A stretch of 64,000 bases of DNA from Scytonema hofmannii PCC 7110 (GCF_000346485.2 NZ_KQ976354.1:8977333-9041332); one strand, 5' to 3'. Counted from the stretch's first letter, positions 27,199 through 35,236 are shown. Notes: generated by a model not told the origin, from the sequence alone. A program made the numbers and translations.

Positions 27199-27276
27199 CG
27201 CACGCAGATGGAGTCTACTTATGTCTTCATAGAGGGTATATAAATATACTCTCTATGAATGCCATCTGTTCGTGCG
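27199..27276. repeat. Long interrupted hairpin between nrtP and narB
   Basis: CACGCAGATGG pairs with CCATCTGTTCGTG around an inner stem TCATAGAG-GGTATAT / ATATACT-CTCTATGA with a 2-base loop. It lies in the intercistronic gap and could adjust narB expression or protect the nirA-nrtP message. Confidence 0.65.
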
Positions 27277-27304
27277 GTAGAATAACCTCGTTCGTGAAGG
27301 GATT

Positions 27305-28819
27305 TTATTCTTCTGCTAAAATTCCGGGATTGGGGACAGTCTTTTGAGTTTCTCTCTCTGGAGATTCTCCTTCATAAGCAGCAGCAAAGGAGCCTTTTGG
27401 TTCTTTTAAGAAGAAAGCACACAGACAAGCGCAAATCATAGCTGCTATACCCATTGTGGCAAATAGTGTTGATGGGTTGGTTAAACTGTAAATTGTGAGA
27501 TAAACTACGCCACCAAAATTACCGTATGCTCCTACATTGCCTGCAATTTGTCCCGTGGCTTCTTTTTTAATCAAAGGTACAATACCGTAGGTTGCACCGC
27601 AGCCAGCTTGGGCAAAATATGCAGCAAACATCGTAACTGCGATCGCCAGTGGTAAAGGCCAACTGCTGTTAATGGAGTGTGCCATCAAATAACCTATAGA
27701 GATGCCAACACTAATAATAGTCATCGTCCATTTGCGAGAGCCAAATTTATCAGAAATTAACCCTCCACTAGGACGAGAAACTAAGTTTAAGAAGGGATAA
27801 CTAGCCGCGATCATTGCAGCAGCCACGTGCTCTAAACCAAAGGTTTTTTCAAAAAATGCAGGGAGCATGGAAACAGCCGCAAGTTCGGAACCAAAGTTAG
27901 TGACGTAAGTAAATTCTAGTAAAGCTACTTGACCAAATTGATACCGTTCTGAAGGAGCGTAAGTTTTCTTACCAACAAGAAGCTCTTTATTCACTTGCCA
28001 AGCTTTGTAAGTTTGATAAGCAAATAATCCAGCTAACAGTACCCAAATCAAGTACATTTGAGCTTGATTGAAAAAGTGAATATTTTTTTGTGCTAAACGC
28101 CAAGCAAGTAAACCCAAGGCAAAAATCAAACCAAAATTCGAGAGAATCATTGCCCAGAAGCTTTTAACACTAGTCACTTCAAGAGCACCATTCTTCTTAG
28201 GAGTCTTATAGACTTTACCAGAAGGCGTATCTTGGACATTGTTGTAGTAGATTGCGCCATAGACTGCAGAGACAATACCTGTTAGGGCGATCGCAAACCG
28301 CCAGTTAGAAGCACCACCAGTCATAAAACTAGCAGCAACAGCAATCAGAGGTAAGCTAAATTCCGCCCCAAAAGCCCCAAAGTTACCCCAACCGCCATAA
28401 ACACCTTGAGCAATTCCAATCTCTTTAGGAGGAAACCATTCCGACACCATCCGAATACCCACAACAAAGCCTGCACCTACAATACCCATCAGCAGGCGGC
28501 TGAGAACGAGATGGTGAAAGTTTTGTGATAATGCTGTTGCAAAACAGGGAACAGCAGCAAACATCAGCAGCAATGAGTAGGTAATTTTAGGACCAAAACG
28601 ATCCAAAAGCATACCAATAATAATGCGTGCTGGAATGGTCAGAGCAAGGTTGCAAATACCCAACGTTTTTATTTGCTCTGGTGCAAGATGAAGTTCCTTC
28701 CCAATAGTTGTAGCGAAGGGAGCAAAGTTAAACCAACAAACAAAAGTCAGAAAGAAAGCAAACCAAGTTTGGTGCAGAATCCGATAACGCCCTTGAAACG
28801 ATAATAATCCTTTAAGCAT
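27305..28819 (-). CDS. nrtP: Nitrate/nitrite permease of the major facilitator superfamily
   Basis: A 504-residue transporter with about 12 membrane helices importing nitrate and nitrite. Family features of the NNP group are WFAFFLTFVCWFNFAPF (first helix), RLLMGIVGAGFVVGIRMVSE and WGNFGAFGAEFSLP (nitrate signature), and QIAGNVGAYGNFGGVVYL (second signature). An insertion in the central loop (VNKELLVGKKTYAPSERYQF) is typical of cyanobacterial NrtP. It replaces the ABC transporter nrtABCD used by other cyanobacteria. It is co-directional with nirA (59-bp gap filled by CACTGGT repeats) and narB. Confidence 0.95.
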   Translation of the reverse strand: MLKGLLSFQGRYRILHQTWFAFFLTFVCWFNFAPFATTIGKELHLAPEQIKTLGICNLALTIPARIIIGMLLDRFGPKITYSLLLMFAAVPCFATALSQNFHHLVLSRLLMGIVGAGFVVGIRMVSEWFPPKEIGIAQGVYGGWGNFGAFGAEFSLPLIAVAASFMTGGASNWRFAIALTGIVSAVYGAIYYNNVQDTPSGKVYKTPKKNGALEVTSVKSFWAMILSNFGLIFALGLLAWRLAQKNIHFFNQAQMYLIWVLLAGLFAYQTYKAWQVNKELLVGKKTYAPSERYQFGQVALLEFTYVTNFGSELAAVSMLPAFFEKTFGLEHVAAAMIAASYPFLNLVSRPSGGLISDKFGSRKWTMTIISVGISIGYLMAHSINSSWPLPLAIAVTMFAAYFAQAGCGATYGIVPLIKKEATGQIAGNVGAYGNFGGVVYLTIYSLTNPSTLFATMGIAAMICACLCAFFLKEPKGSFAAAYEGESPERETQKTVPNPGILAEE

Positions 28820-28846
28820 GGTAAAAAAATTGTTGTGAAGAGTTCT

Positions 28847-28877
28847 TTGTCACTGGTCACTGGTCACTGGTCACTGA
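28847..28877. repeat. STRR CACTGGT x4 between nirA and nrtP
   Basis: Tandem CACTGGT heptamers fill most of the 59-bp gap just after the nirA stop codon, within the operon. Confidence 0.85.
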
Positions 28878-28878
28878 T

Positions 28879-30519
28879 TTAAACTGTTACAGCTTCTCGC
28901 AAACGTGCGTCAAAGTGTTCAATAATCAGTTCGCGTAAAACTGGTAACAAGTCCTCGCAGGGAATTCCTTTAGCAACACACGATCCCAGGTGAGCATCTT
29001 TGCCAACTTTGCCACCCATATATATGTCAACGCCTTCCACTGCTTTACCATTTTTACGAGCTTTGGTTCCCATCAAACCAATATCTGCCACTTGAGGCTG
29101 TCCGCAGGAGTTCGGACAGCCTGTCCAATGAATTCGCACAGGATGAGTGACTTCTAACTCCATTTCCAGTTCTTTAATCATCGCTAATGCACGATTTTTA
29201 GTTTCGATGAGAGCAAAGTTACAAAATTGTGCGCCCGTGCAAGAAACTAATGCTCTTGTTAGAGGAGCTGGGTTAACACTAAATTTCTCTAGAAGAGGCT
29301 CAGTTAATAAGGTTTCTAACCGCGAATCAGAAACGTCTGGGATAATGAAGTTCTCTTCTACAGTCAGGCGAATTTCTCCACTACCATAAACTTCCGCTAA
29401 ACGAGCCATGTCAAACATATCTTCGGCATATAATCGACCAACAGGAACGTGCAAGCCTACATAGTTTAATCCTGGTTGTTTTTGCTTGTGGACTCCGATG
29501 TGGTCGCGTTTTTCCCAGTCAATTTCATCCTTTGCTGCTGCACTGGGCAATGGTGTGCCTAACTTACGTTCAACTTCGTCACGGAATTTTTCTATGCCCC
29601 ACTCATCAATTAACCACATCAAGCGGGATTTTAAACGATTCGCACGCGAGCCATTGTCACGAAAAACTTCCAAAACGGCTCTACAGACAGCGACAACATC
29701 CTCAGGCGGAACCCAAGCATTCAAAGGGATTGCTGCTTCACAACGTTTGGCAGAGAAAAAGCCTCCCACTAGGATGTTAAAGCCAAATCTTTTTTGGGGA
29801 GTGGTGAGTAGGGAGTGGGGAGTAGGGGAAGAAGAAGTTGTCACAGTTTCTTCTCCATTGCCCATTGCCCATTGCCCATTGTCCTCTTTAAAAGCGGGTA
29901 CAAAAGCCAAATCGTTGATTTCAGCGTGAACAGAGTTATCACGTCCACCAGTAATCGCAATGTTAAACTTCCGTGGAAGGTTGGTAAATTCAGGGTTTCC
30001 TTCGCCATTGTTGGTGACCATATCTTGTATTTGTTGCACCAACTCTCGTGTATCGAACAATTCCTCTGCATCCAACCCTGCGACAGGATCGCCTGTGATG
30101 TTGCGGACGTTGTCCATCCCTGACTGCACACTGGTTAAGCCCACTGAATGGAATTTCTCAAATATGTCTGGAAGGTCTTCAATACGAATACCCCGCAATT
30201 GAATATTCTGTCTGGTGGTAATATCCGCGCTACCATCGTCGCCGTAACGTTGTAGGACTTCCGCTAAGACACGCATTTGGTCGCTTGTGATAATACCGTT
30301 GGGCATCCGCAACCGCATCATAAACTTGCCAGGGGTGACAGGGCGAAAAAATACGCCTACCCACTTAAGTCTATGGTCGCGGTCGGTTTCATCCATTGCT
30401 TCCCAACCTAGAGACGCAAATTTCTCTATTTCTGCCTTAACACTGAGTCCGTCTTTTTCGGCTTTGAATTTTTCAAACTTATTTAAGCTGGCTGTGGAGG
30501 TAGATACTTTGTCAGTCAT
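28879..30519 (-). CDS. nirA: Ferredoxin-nitrite reductase
   Basis: A 546-residue enzyme reducing nitrite to ammonium with six electrons from ferredoxin, using siroheme and a [4Fe-4S] cluster. Repeated ferredoxin-like domains carry MRLRMPNGIITSDQMRVLAE and NIQLRGI. The cofactor cysteines are in CTGAQFCNFALIETK and WTGCPNSCGQPQVADIG. Residues about 210-243 are low-complexity (GQWAMGNGEETVTTSSSPTP), encoded by STRR DNA inserted between AFVPAFK and KRFGFNILVGGF. The cofactor and substrate regions are intact, so activity is likely retained. It is the first gene of the operon, with an NtcA-type promoter about 340 bp upstream. Confidence 0.95.
   Translation of the reverse strand: MTDKVSTSTASLNKFEKFKAEKDGLSVKAEIEKFASLGWEAMDETDRDHRLKWVGVFFRPVTPGKFMMRLRMPNGIITSDQMRVLAEVLQRYGDDGSADITTRQNIQLRGIRIEDLPDIFEKFHSVGLTSVQSGMDNVRNITGDPVAGLDAEELFDTRELVQQIQDMVTNNGEGNPEFTNLPRKFNIAITGGRDNSVHAEINDLAFVPAFKEDNGQWAMGNGEETVTTSSSPTPHSLLTTPQKRFGFNILVGGFFSAKRCEAAIPLNAWVPPEDVVAVCRAVLEVFRDNGSRANRLKSRLMWLIDEWGIEKFRDEVERKLGTPLPSAAAKDEIDWEKRDHIGVHKQKQPGLNYVGLHVPVGRLYAEDMFDMARLAEVYGSGEIRLTVEENFIIPDVSDSRLETLLTEPLLEKFSVNPAPLTRALVSCTGAQFCNFALIETKNRALAMIKELEMELEVTHPVRIHWTGCPNSCGQPQVADIGLMGTKARKNGKAVEGVDIYMGGKVGKDAHLGSCVAKGIPCEDLLPVLRELIIEHFDARLREAVTV
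29791..29890. repeat. STRR block inserted in frame within nirA
   Basis: GGGGAGTGGTGAGTAGGGAG-type units (about 29797-29829) and four TTGCCCA units (about 29858-29880) sit inside the nirA coding sequence, adding about 34 low-complexity codons without shifting the frame. Confidence 0.85.
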
Positions 30520-30863
30520 AATCTCACTCTGATTACAAATTGTTGGTTTTGGCTGACTTTTTGTGCCTTCGCGAAGCGAAAACCGATCATAGTGCTTATC
30601 GCAGTTCTATTTAAATGAGATACAGTTTCAGTATTGAAAATGCCTACAATCAATATTTACCGATTTTGGATTTTAGATTTACGATTTTGGATCGATCCCA
30701 CAGATGAATTTGGGAGCTTGAAACTAAAAATTGTATTTAATCCAAAATCCAAAATCTAAAATTGTTGCGGTCATTAAATCATGACAAATTTGTCATCCTA
30801 TGTATTTTATAAATTGCCTGATTCACTTCAACTATTTATTTCGTTAACGATTTATACCCACCT
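30520..30863. other. nirA leader region with TCCAAAA-type repeats
   Basis: Roughly 340 bp between the predicted transcription start and nirA. It holds inverted AATCCAAAATCTAAAAT / ATTTTGGATTTTAGATTT repeats (about 30660-30695 and 30740-30763) that could pair into a long stem in the mRNA. A long leader is also known, from memory, for the Anabaena nir operon. Confidence 0.6.
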
Positions 30864-30905
30864 AATTTAAGCGCGTCCAGTGATTCAAATCGTATATTCT
30901 GTTAC
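30864..30905 (-). promoter_or_regulatory. NtcA-activated promoter of the nirA operon
   Basis: The palindrome GTAN8TAC (GTAACAGAATATAC read on the minus strand) occupies 30892-30905. Twenty-two bases downstream lies TAAATT (30864-30869), matching the TAN3T -10 box at the spacing typical of NtcA class II promoters. No -35 box is needed in such promoters. NtcA binds when 2-oxoglutarate is high, that is under nitrogen limitation. An NtcB site is expected nearby but cannot be assigned. Confidence 0.82.
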
Positions 30906-31022
30906 AGAATTAGATGAGCAATGAATAAATTGTATCGTCATGATGCAATATTTACATAATGTAATATTTGCATAAAAACAAGCAGAGAACAGAAATCATA
31001 CATCTCTTCTTAAACAATTCTC

Positions 31023-31055
31023 AGAAACCCGGTATCTGGGAGATACCGGGTTTCT
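31023..31055. repeat. 15-bp perfect hairpin AGAAACCCGGTATCT
   Basis: Perfect stem with a GGG loop, followed by CTTTGTCTC. The AACCCGG-TTTCT motif is a dispersed repeat, also seen inside the MITE at 7920. It may act as a bidirectional terminator between nirA and the accessory genes. Confidence 0.7.
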
Positions 31056-31217
31056 TTGTCTCACGAATAATTTAGGAATGCTATATAACTGATAAGTTTT
31101 TTCTATGACCAATTATTTTCTAATGCAAAATCTAAAATTTACTAGTTCAATCTGCTGCATCATCATGAGCAAAATATTCATAGAAGTCTTTTGTATCCCG
31201 ATCGGCAAAAATGACTC

Positions 31218-31308
31218 AGGACTTACGCAAAAATTGCTAGAAACCTTGATTTATCGAACCGCCAAGACGCCAAGAGCGCCAAGAATTCGTAGAGCGTGCG
31301 TAAGTCCT
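31218..31308. mobile_element. 91-bp MITE-like element with 12-bp terminal inverted repeats
   Basis: AGGACTTACGCA at 31218-31229 is perfectly inverted at 31297-31308. The interior contains GCCAAGACGCCAAGAGCGCC, a trinucleotide-like repeat I know as a common cyanobacterial dispersed sequence. No coding capacity. Confidence 0.75.
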
Positions 31309-31325
31309 ATGACTAACTCACTTCC

Positions 31326-31541
31326 TTATTCGTAAAAAGAACCCATGACTTCAGCATCTGTAGCTAAATTCAGTTCTTTTTGAAGAGGAACTTTCGATTT
31401 TGTAGTGATTTTTTCACGAATTAACTTTGATGCGATTTCAATCACTTCCAAACCTTCTTCAGTCGTCATCTTTTTTAGCGCTTCCAAGACTTCTGCTTTG
31501 GTTATAACTAAATTTTTCTTAGATGCTAGCATGCACTTCAT
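31326..31541 (-). CDS. Small hypothetical protein, 71 residues
   Basis: From the ATG at 31541 the frame reads MKCMLASKKNLVITKAEVLE, has a helical middle (LKKMTTEEGLEVIEIASKLI) and ends ATDAEVMGSFYE. The size and acidic helical content resemble small antitoxin-like cyanobacterial proteins, but no toxin gene adjoins it on this strand. Upstream in-frame codons to 31586 overlap the direct repeat at 31576 and are unlikely to be translated. Function unknown. Confidence 0.5.
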   Translation of the reverse strand: MKCMLASKKNLVITKAEVLEALKKMTTEEGLEVIEIASKLIREKITTKSKVPLQKELNLATDAEVMGSFYE

Positions 31542-31575
31542 GTTAGATCGCCTTAAATGATTGCTCCATGCGATC

Positions 31576-31643
31576 GCGCAAAGCACCCGCTCTTCTGGAG
31601 CATCCCATTTCCTGGGGTTCGCCTACTACTTACGGTAAAATGT
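31576..31643. repeat. Left copy of a 68-bp direct repeat flanking the DUF4325-PIN pair
   Basis: Reads GCGCAAAGCACCCGCTCTTC, then TGGAGCATC...GGTTCGCCTACTACTTACGGTAAA. The matching copy is at 32886-32953 with about 85% identity, no length difference, and an unbroken 27-base identical run (GGGTTCGCCTACTACTTACG plus GTAAA at its core). Confidence 0.85.
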
Positions 31644-31654
31644 GTGCTAAATTG

Positions 31655-31684
31655 AGTACAACTTTAGGGTACTTTTGTTGTACT
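31655..31684. promoter_or_regulatory. Inverted repeat AGTACAAC-N14-GTTGTACT upstream of the DUF4325 gene
   Basis: Two perfect 8-bp arms centred about 140 bp before the DUF4325 start, with an extra GGGTAC between them. It could be an operator for autoregulation of the gene pair. Inference only. Confidence 0.35.
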
Positions 31685-31808
31685 TCACAGCTTTATCTGT
31701 CGATTTAGATAAAATGAAATTGCGTTTCGGTGCCATGAGTCTTATTACTGCCTAGCTTGCTGAAGTTCCCCAACCCAAGAAGCCACTGTTTTAAAGGGAG
31801 ATATAGAA

Positions 31809-32156
31809 ATGATATATAAGATTTACGATATCGTGGGAAAATACGCTATTACTGCTGACGGTGGGCAGAAGGTATATGACCAGATTCATCCAAAACTGCT
31901 TGCTGGTAATCAGGTAGAGTTAGATTTGACTGGGGTTAAAGTTTTTGCGTCTCCATTCTTTAACTTTGCGATTGGTCAACTTTTAAAGGATATTGGAGCA
32001 GATGACCTTAATCGCTTGCTAAAATTTACGGCTCTAAATAACAACGGGCAGAATGTTTTAGAGCGAGTCATCGCCAACTCTAAGGAATACTACTCTAATC
32101 CACAATACCGAGAGGCTGTGGATACTGTGCTAGAGGAGTACTTAGCTAATTTCTAG
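31809..32156 (+). CDS. STAS-like DUF4325 protein
   Basis: A 115-residue protein matching the STAS-like DUF4325 family: a short beta start (YKIYDIVGKYAI), VELDLTGVKVFASPFFNFAI corresponding to the STAS beta-strand/helix junction with its ligand loop, and a helical end (YREAVDTVLEEYLANF). STAS folds often serve as protein-protein switches controlled by phosphorylation or nucleotide binding. GGGAG lies 9 bases before ATG. The stop is 3 bases before the PIN gene, so the two are almost certainly translated from one message. This gene may act as partner, sensor or antidote for the PIN nuclease. Confidence 0.75.
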   Translation: MIYKIYDIVGKYAITADGGQKVYDQIHPKLLAGNQVELDLTGVKVFASPFFNFAIGQLLKDIGADDLNRLLKFTALNNNGQNVLERVIANSKEYYSNPQYREAVDTVLEEYLANF

Positions 32157-32159
32157 TAT

Positions 32160-32780
32160 ATGGCTGTTATCCTCAATGTTCAGGCAGATGTCATTGATAT
32201 TGGAACTGATATGCCAAGACAGAATGATATTTTCCTTGTAGATACCAACGTCTGGTTTTGGCAGACTTATATAAATGCCGGATTTGGTGCTAAAGGCTAC
32301 CAAATTCGCAATTATCCTAACTATCTCAACCAAGCTCTTTCCAATGGTGCCACATTAACCTACTCCGGACTTATATTAGCTGAACTTGCTCATATTATTG
32401 AGAGAACTGAGCGTGATATTTACATCCAATCTCATGGTTCTTTAAAACCCAAGGAATACCGTCATAACTTTCCAGGCGAACGAGTAAAAGTTGTGTCAGA
32501 AGTTCAGTCTGCTTGGAGTCAGGTCAAAGCACTTGCTGTTCCTGTCAATCTAATAGTAGATGACGCAACAACCGATGCAGCCTTAGATCGATTTAAAACT
32601 CAAGCTGTTGATGGCTACGACCTGCTGATTCTCGAAGCCATTAATAAAGCTGGCGCAGGACAAGTCAAAATTATCACAGATGATATGGACTACGCTGTTG
32701 TTCCAAACATTCAAGTTTTTACAAGTAACCGCGAAGCCATCCAAGCTGCTACTATGCAGAGTAAGTTAGTGGTGCGTTAG
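32160..32780 (+). CDS. PIN-domain ribonuclease-like protein
   Basis: A 206-residue protein with PIN-fold acidic residues in order: D28 in FLVDTNVWFW, E75 in LILAELAHIIE, D154 in VDGYDLLILEAI and D174/D175 in KIITDDMDY. PIN nucleases cleave RNA with metal ions and are the toxins of VapBC systems. This one is longer than VapC (about 130) and has an N-terminal extension and a basic middle (LKPKEYRHNFPGERVK). It pairs with a STAS-like gene rather than a VapB antitoxin. Both genes lie between 68-bp direct repeats inside the nitrate locus. Confidence 0.8.
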   Translation: MAVILNVQADVIDIGTDMPRQNDIFLVDTNVWFWQTYINAGFGAKGYQIRNYPNYLNQALSNGATLTYSGLILAELAHIIERTERDIYIQSHGSLKPKEYRHNFPGERVKVVSEVQSAWSQVKALAVPVNLIVDDATTDAALDRFKTQAVDGYDLLILEAINKAGAGQVKIITDDMDYAVVPNIQVFTSNREAIQAATMQSKLVVR

Positions 32781-32885
32781 GTGGTTGACTGCATCATCTC
32801 TTCTACGACTTCTTTAGCAAGCGCATTCACTAACTAAGGCATTTATCCAAAGCATTCTAGTCTATAAGTTCCCAAATCTCAATCA

Positions 32886-32953
32886 GCACAAAGCACCCAT
32901 CTCTCTGGAGCATCGCAATTCCTAGGGTTCGCCTACTACTTACGGTAAACTGT
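32886..32953. repeat. Right copy of the 68-bp direct repeat
   Basis: Same orientation as the copy at 31576-31643 and 1,310 bp away. The two copies enclose the DUF4325-PIN gene pair and about 100 bp on either side. Confidence 0.85.
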
Positions 32954-33034
32954 ACGCGTACTATTTATCAAATCGGGGTTTTGTGATTCTCATGCAAGTG
33001 ATTAAAATTAATTAGTCAAGCGTGTTTGGGAAGT

Positions 33035-34324
33035 ATGGCAATTGTGAACAACATCAATCAGCTAGTGTTACAGGCAGAAGAGGCGTATGAAGCAGCCGAT
33101 TGGTCTTTGCTGATTCAAAGTTTGCAACAGTTGACTCTGGAAGAAAAGTCAGAATATCCTGAAGAAGAGAAAAATCAAGAACGTTTGTTGGAATTAGCAC
33201 TTTCAGCCCTAGAAAGTGGAGATTTTCAACAACGCTGGGAAATTGCTAAAGTATTTCCCCGCTTGGGCAAAATTGTTATCCCCGAACTCATTGCTATTTT
33301 AGAAGATCGAGACGCAGAGGAAGAATTGCGCTGGTATGCAGCAAGAATTTTAGGTGATTTGAAAAGCCGGGATGCGATCGCGCCTTTGATGGAATTGCTG
33401 AAAACCAATGAAAATGAGGAAATAAAGGAAGTCGCTGCGACAGCACTGGAGCAAATGGGTAAAATCGCGATCGCGACCCTGACAGAAGTGTTGGTACAAG
33501 ACGACATTGGTGAGAACAGTTCTTACCACAATCCAATTCATGTTGAAGAAACACGTCTTTTGGCGGTGAAAGCACTTGCTTGCGTTCGACAAAAAGAAGT
33601 CATCCCACCTTTATTAAGTGTCGCACAAGATCCACAGGTCACAATACGAACTGTAGCGATTGAAGCGCTGAGCAGCTTTCACGATCCTCGTGTCCCACCA
33701 GTGCTTTTAAATGCTTTGGATGATGTAGCCGCTCCAGTGAGAAAAGAGGCTGTGCTGGGTTTAGGTTTTCGCCGCGATTTGTGTTCGGAATTGGACTTGG
33801 TGGCGAAACTCCAACAAAGGCTTTACGATTTTAACTTAGACGTGTGTTGCTCAGCTGCCATCGCTCTTTCTAAAATGGGTAGTGACACTGCAGCACAGCA
33901 CTTATTTCAGGTCCTAGTATCGCCTTATACACCAACTCGGTTGCAATTGGAAGCTATCCGAGCTTTAAGTTGGGTTGGGACATTATGGGGGATAGAGTAT
34001 TTGCAACAAGCATTCTATCAGTTGGAATTGCCAACTTTGTGGCAAGAAATTGTTACGGTTTTGGGAAGAGTCAGCCATTCAGCACTGAACGATAAAGCAA
34101 CAGAAATTCTCCTCGATATTGTGCAAAAAAACCATCCATCAGTTGAAATTTCGAGTATTAAAAGCGCGATCGCTTTGTCCTTAGGTCAACTAGGGAACAA
34201 GCAAGCAATAAGTACATTAATACAAATGCAAACAGATCGAGATGCACAAGTCAGATTGCATGCAATTGCGGCACTGAAAAATTTATCTCCCGATAATTGT
34301 GGAGAAAGTAAGGGACAAAGCTGA
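33035..34324 (+). CDS. HEAT-repeat protein of the nitrate-assimilation cluster (possible NirB)
   Basis: A 429-residue alpha-helical repeat protein from the ATG at 33035; a TTG nine bases earlier is less likely. After a helical N-terminus come at least six HEAT/PBS-lyase-type repeats, such as ELRWYAARILGDLKSRDAIA, TRLLAVKALACVRQKEVIPP and VRKEAVLGLGFRRDL. HEAT scaffolds mediate protein-protein contacts. Its place next to nirA, ntcB and cnaT matches that of NirB, a protein reported to be needed for full nitrite reductase activity in cyanobacteria. I assign that identity by synteny only. Confidence 0.75.
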   Translation: MAIVNNINQLVLQAEEAYEAADWSLLIQSLQQLTLEEKSEYPEEEKNQERLLELALSALESGDFQQRWEIAKVFPRLGKIVIPELIAILEDRDAEEELRWYAARILGDLKSRDAIAPLMELLKTNENEEIKEVAATALEQMGKIAIATLTEVLVQDDIGENSSYHNPIHVEETRLLAVKALACVRQKEVIPPLLSVAQDPQVTIRTVAIEALSSFHDPRVPPVLLNALDDVAAPVRKEAVLGLGFRRDLCSELDLVAKLQQRLYDFNLDVCCSAAIALSKMGSDTAAQHLFQVLVSPYTPTRLQLEAIRALSWVGTLWGIEYLQQAFYQLELPTLWQEIVTVLGRVSHSALNDKATEILLDIVQKNHPSVEISSIKSAIALSLGQLGNKQAISTLIQMQTDRDAQVRLHAIAALKNLSPDNCGESKGQS

Positions 34325-34342
34325 AACTTTGAGGCAAAACTT

Positions 34343-34468
34343 ATGACCCAATCCACTCCCTCACAATCCGATCTAACACATCATACTACTCCGGATTGTC
34401 AACGACTAATGGAACTGATAGAAGCTGAGGATGCAGCATCCCGCGTATTTTTAGTGTCGAGGGGATAG
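34343..34468 (+). CDS. Possible 41-residue ORF after the HEAT-repeat gene
   Basis: Starts 18 bp after the preceding stop: MTQSTPSQSDLTHHTTPDCQ, then RLMELIEAEDAASRVFLVSR. The helical LMELIEAEDAASR resembles the beginning of a HEAT-repeat protein, so this may be the stub of a second, deleted gene. Low certainty. Confidence 0.3.
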   Translation: MTQSTPSQSDLTHHTTPDCQRLMELIEAEDAASRVFLVSRG

Positions 34469-34527
34469 CGATCGCAGCGACCAAGTACACCTCAGCTAAA
34501 ATTAAAGAAATAGCGATCGCGACCATT

Positions 34528-35085
34528 ATGCTTACTATTGAGGAATTACAAGAATTACAAATAGAGCATCCAGATTGGCAAATGGAATTAGTGGATGGGA
34601 GTGTTGTTGTCATGGGACCATCCGATTACGAGTCAGACGAAATCGGTACCGAGCTCGCACGACAAATCGCAAATTGGGTACGTCCTCGCAAATTAGGAAG
34701 AGTAACAGGTTCCAGTGCTGGATTTATTTTGCCAACTACGAATCCTTCTCATGTTCGGGACTTACGTGCTCCTGACGTGTCCTTTGTCAAAGCCGATCGC
34801 TTAAAAAAGACCAAGCGCGATTTCGTACAGATAGTTCCAGACCTAACAGTTGAAGTAAAGTCCAAAACTGACCGCGTTAAGGTTCTGGTAGAAAAAATTC
34901 AACTTTTCCTAGAACTGGGGAGTACTGTCGGCATCCTGATTGACCCCGATGAGCGAACTGTCACGGTTTATCGACTCGGTCAAAGCCCCACAATTTTGAG
35001 GGATAACGACCAGTTGACGCTACCAGACCTGTTACCGGGATGGGAATTGAAAGTATCAGACCTGTGGCCGCCTGAATTTGATTAA
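34528..35085 (+). CDS. Uma2-family (DUF820) endonuclease-like protein
   Basis: A 185-residue member of the large cyanobacterial Uma2/DUF820 family, a restriction-endonuclease-like PD-(D/E)XK fold. Key features are the LQIEHPDWQMELVDGSVVVM opening, LRAPDVSFVKADRL with the metal-binding Asp, VPDLTVEVKSKTDRVKVLVE with the E-x-K pair, and the VGILIDPDERTVTVYR strand. These proteins are very abundant in cyanobacteria but have no settled function. It lies between the HEAT-repeat gene and ntcB, apparently as an insertion. Confidence 0.85.
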   Translation: MLTIEELQELQIEHPDWQMELVDGSVVVMGPSDYESDEIGTELARQIANWVRPRKLGRVTGSSAGFILPTTNPSHVRDLRAPDVSFVKADRLKKTKRDFVQIVPDLTVEVKSKTDRVKVLVEKIQLFLELGSTVGILIDPDERTVTVYRLGQSPTILRDNDQLTLPDLLPGWELKVSDLWPPEFD

Positions 35086-35236
35086 CTTAAGCACCAGTAC
35101 AAACTCACCAGAACCATTTTGGGCAACTGCTACCCCTCAAGAACGAGCAGAGTATCTCATGCAATAGGTACAGAGCCATCAAGATGGTCTTAACTTGCCT
35201 GATGAAGCACTACGTCGAGAAAGTATTTAGGACTGA
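35084..35236 (+). pseudogene. Decayed small gene with in-frame stops
   Basis: The frame reads PEPFWATATPQERAEYLMQ-stop-VQSHQDGLNLPDEALRRESI-stop-D-stop. Intact homologues, as I recall them, have Trp at the first stop (TGG to TAG), and another change truncates the end. It is a small cyanobacterial protein of unknown function often found beside Uma2 or toxin-antitoxin genes. Confidence 0.6.

Noticed and set aside
29486-29929. 147-codon frame antisense to nirA
   Set aside because: It is the opposite-strand shadow of the strongly conserved nirA coding sequence.
31105-31335. 76-codon plus-strand frame upstream of nirA
   Set aside because: Runs through the 91-bp inverted-repeat element and shows no protein-like pattern.
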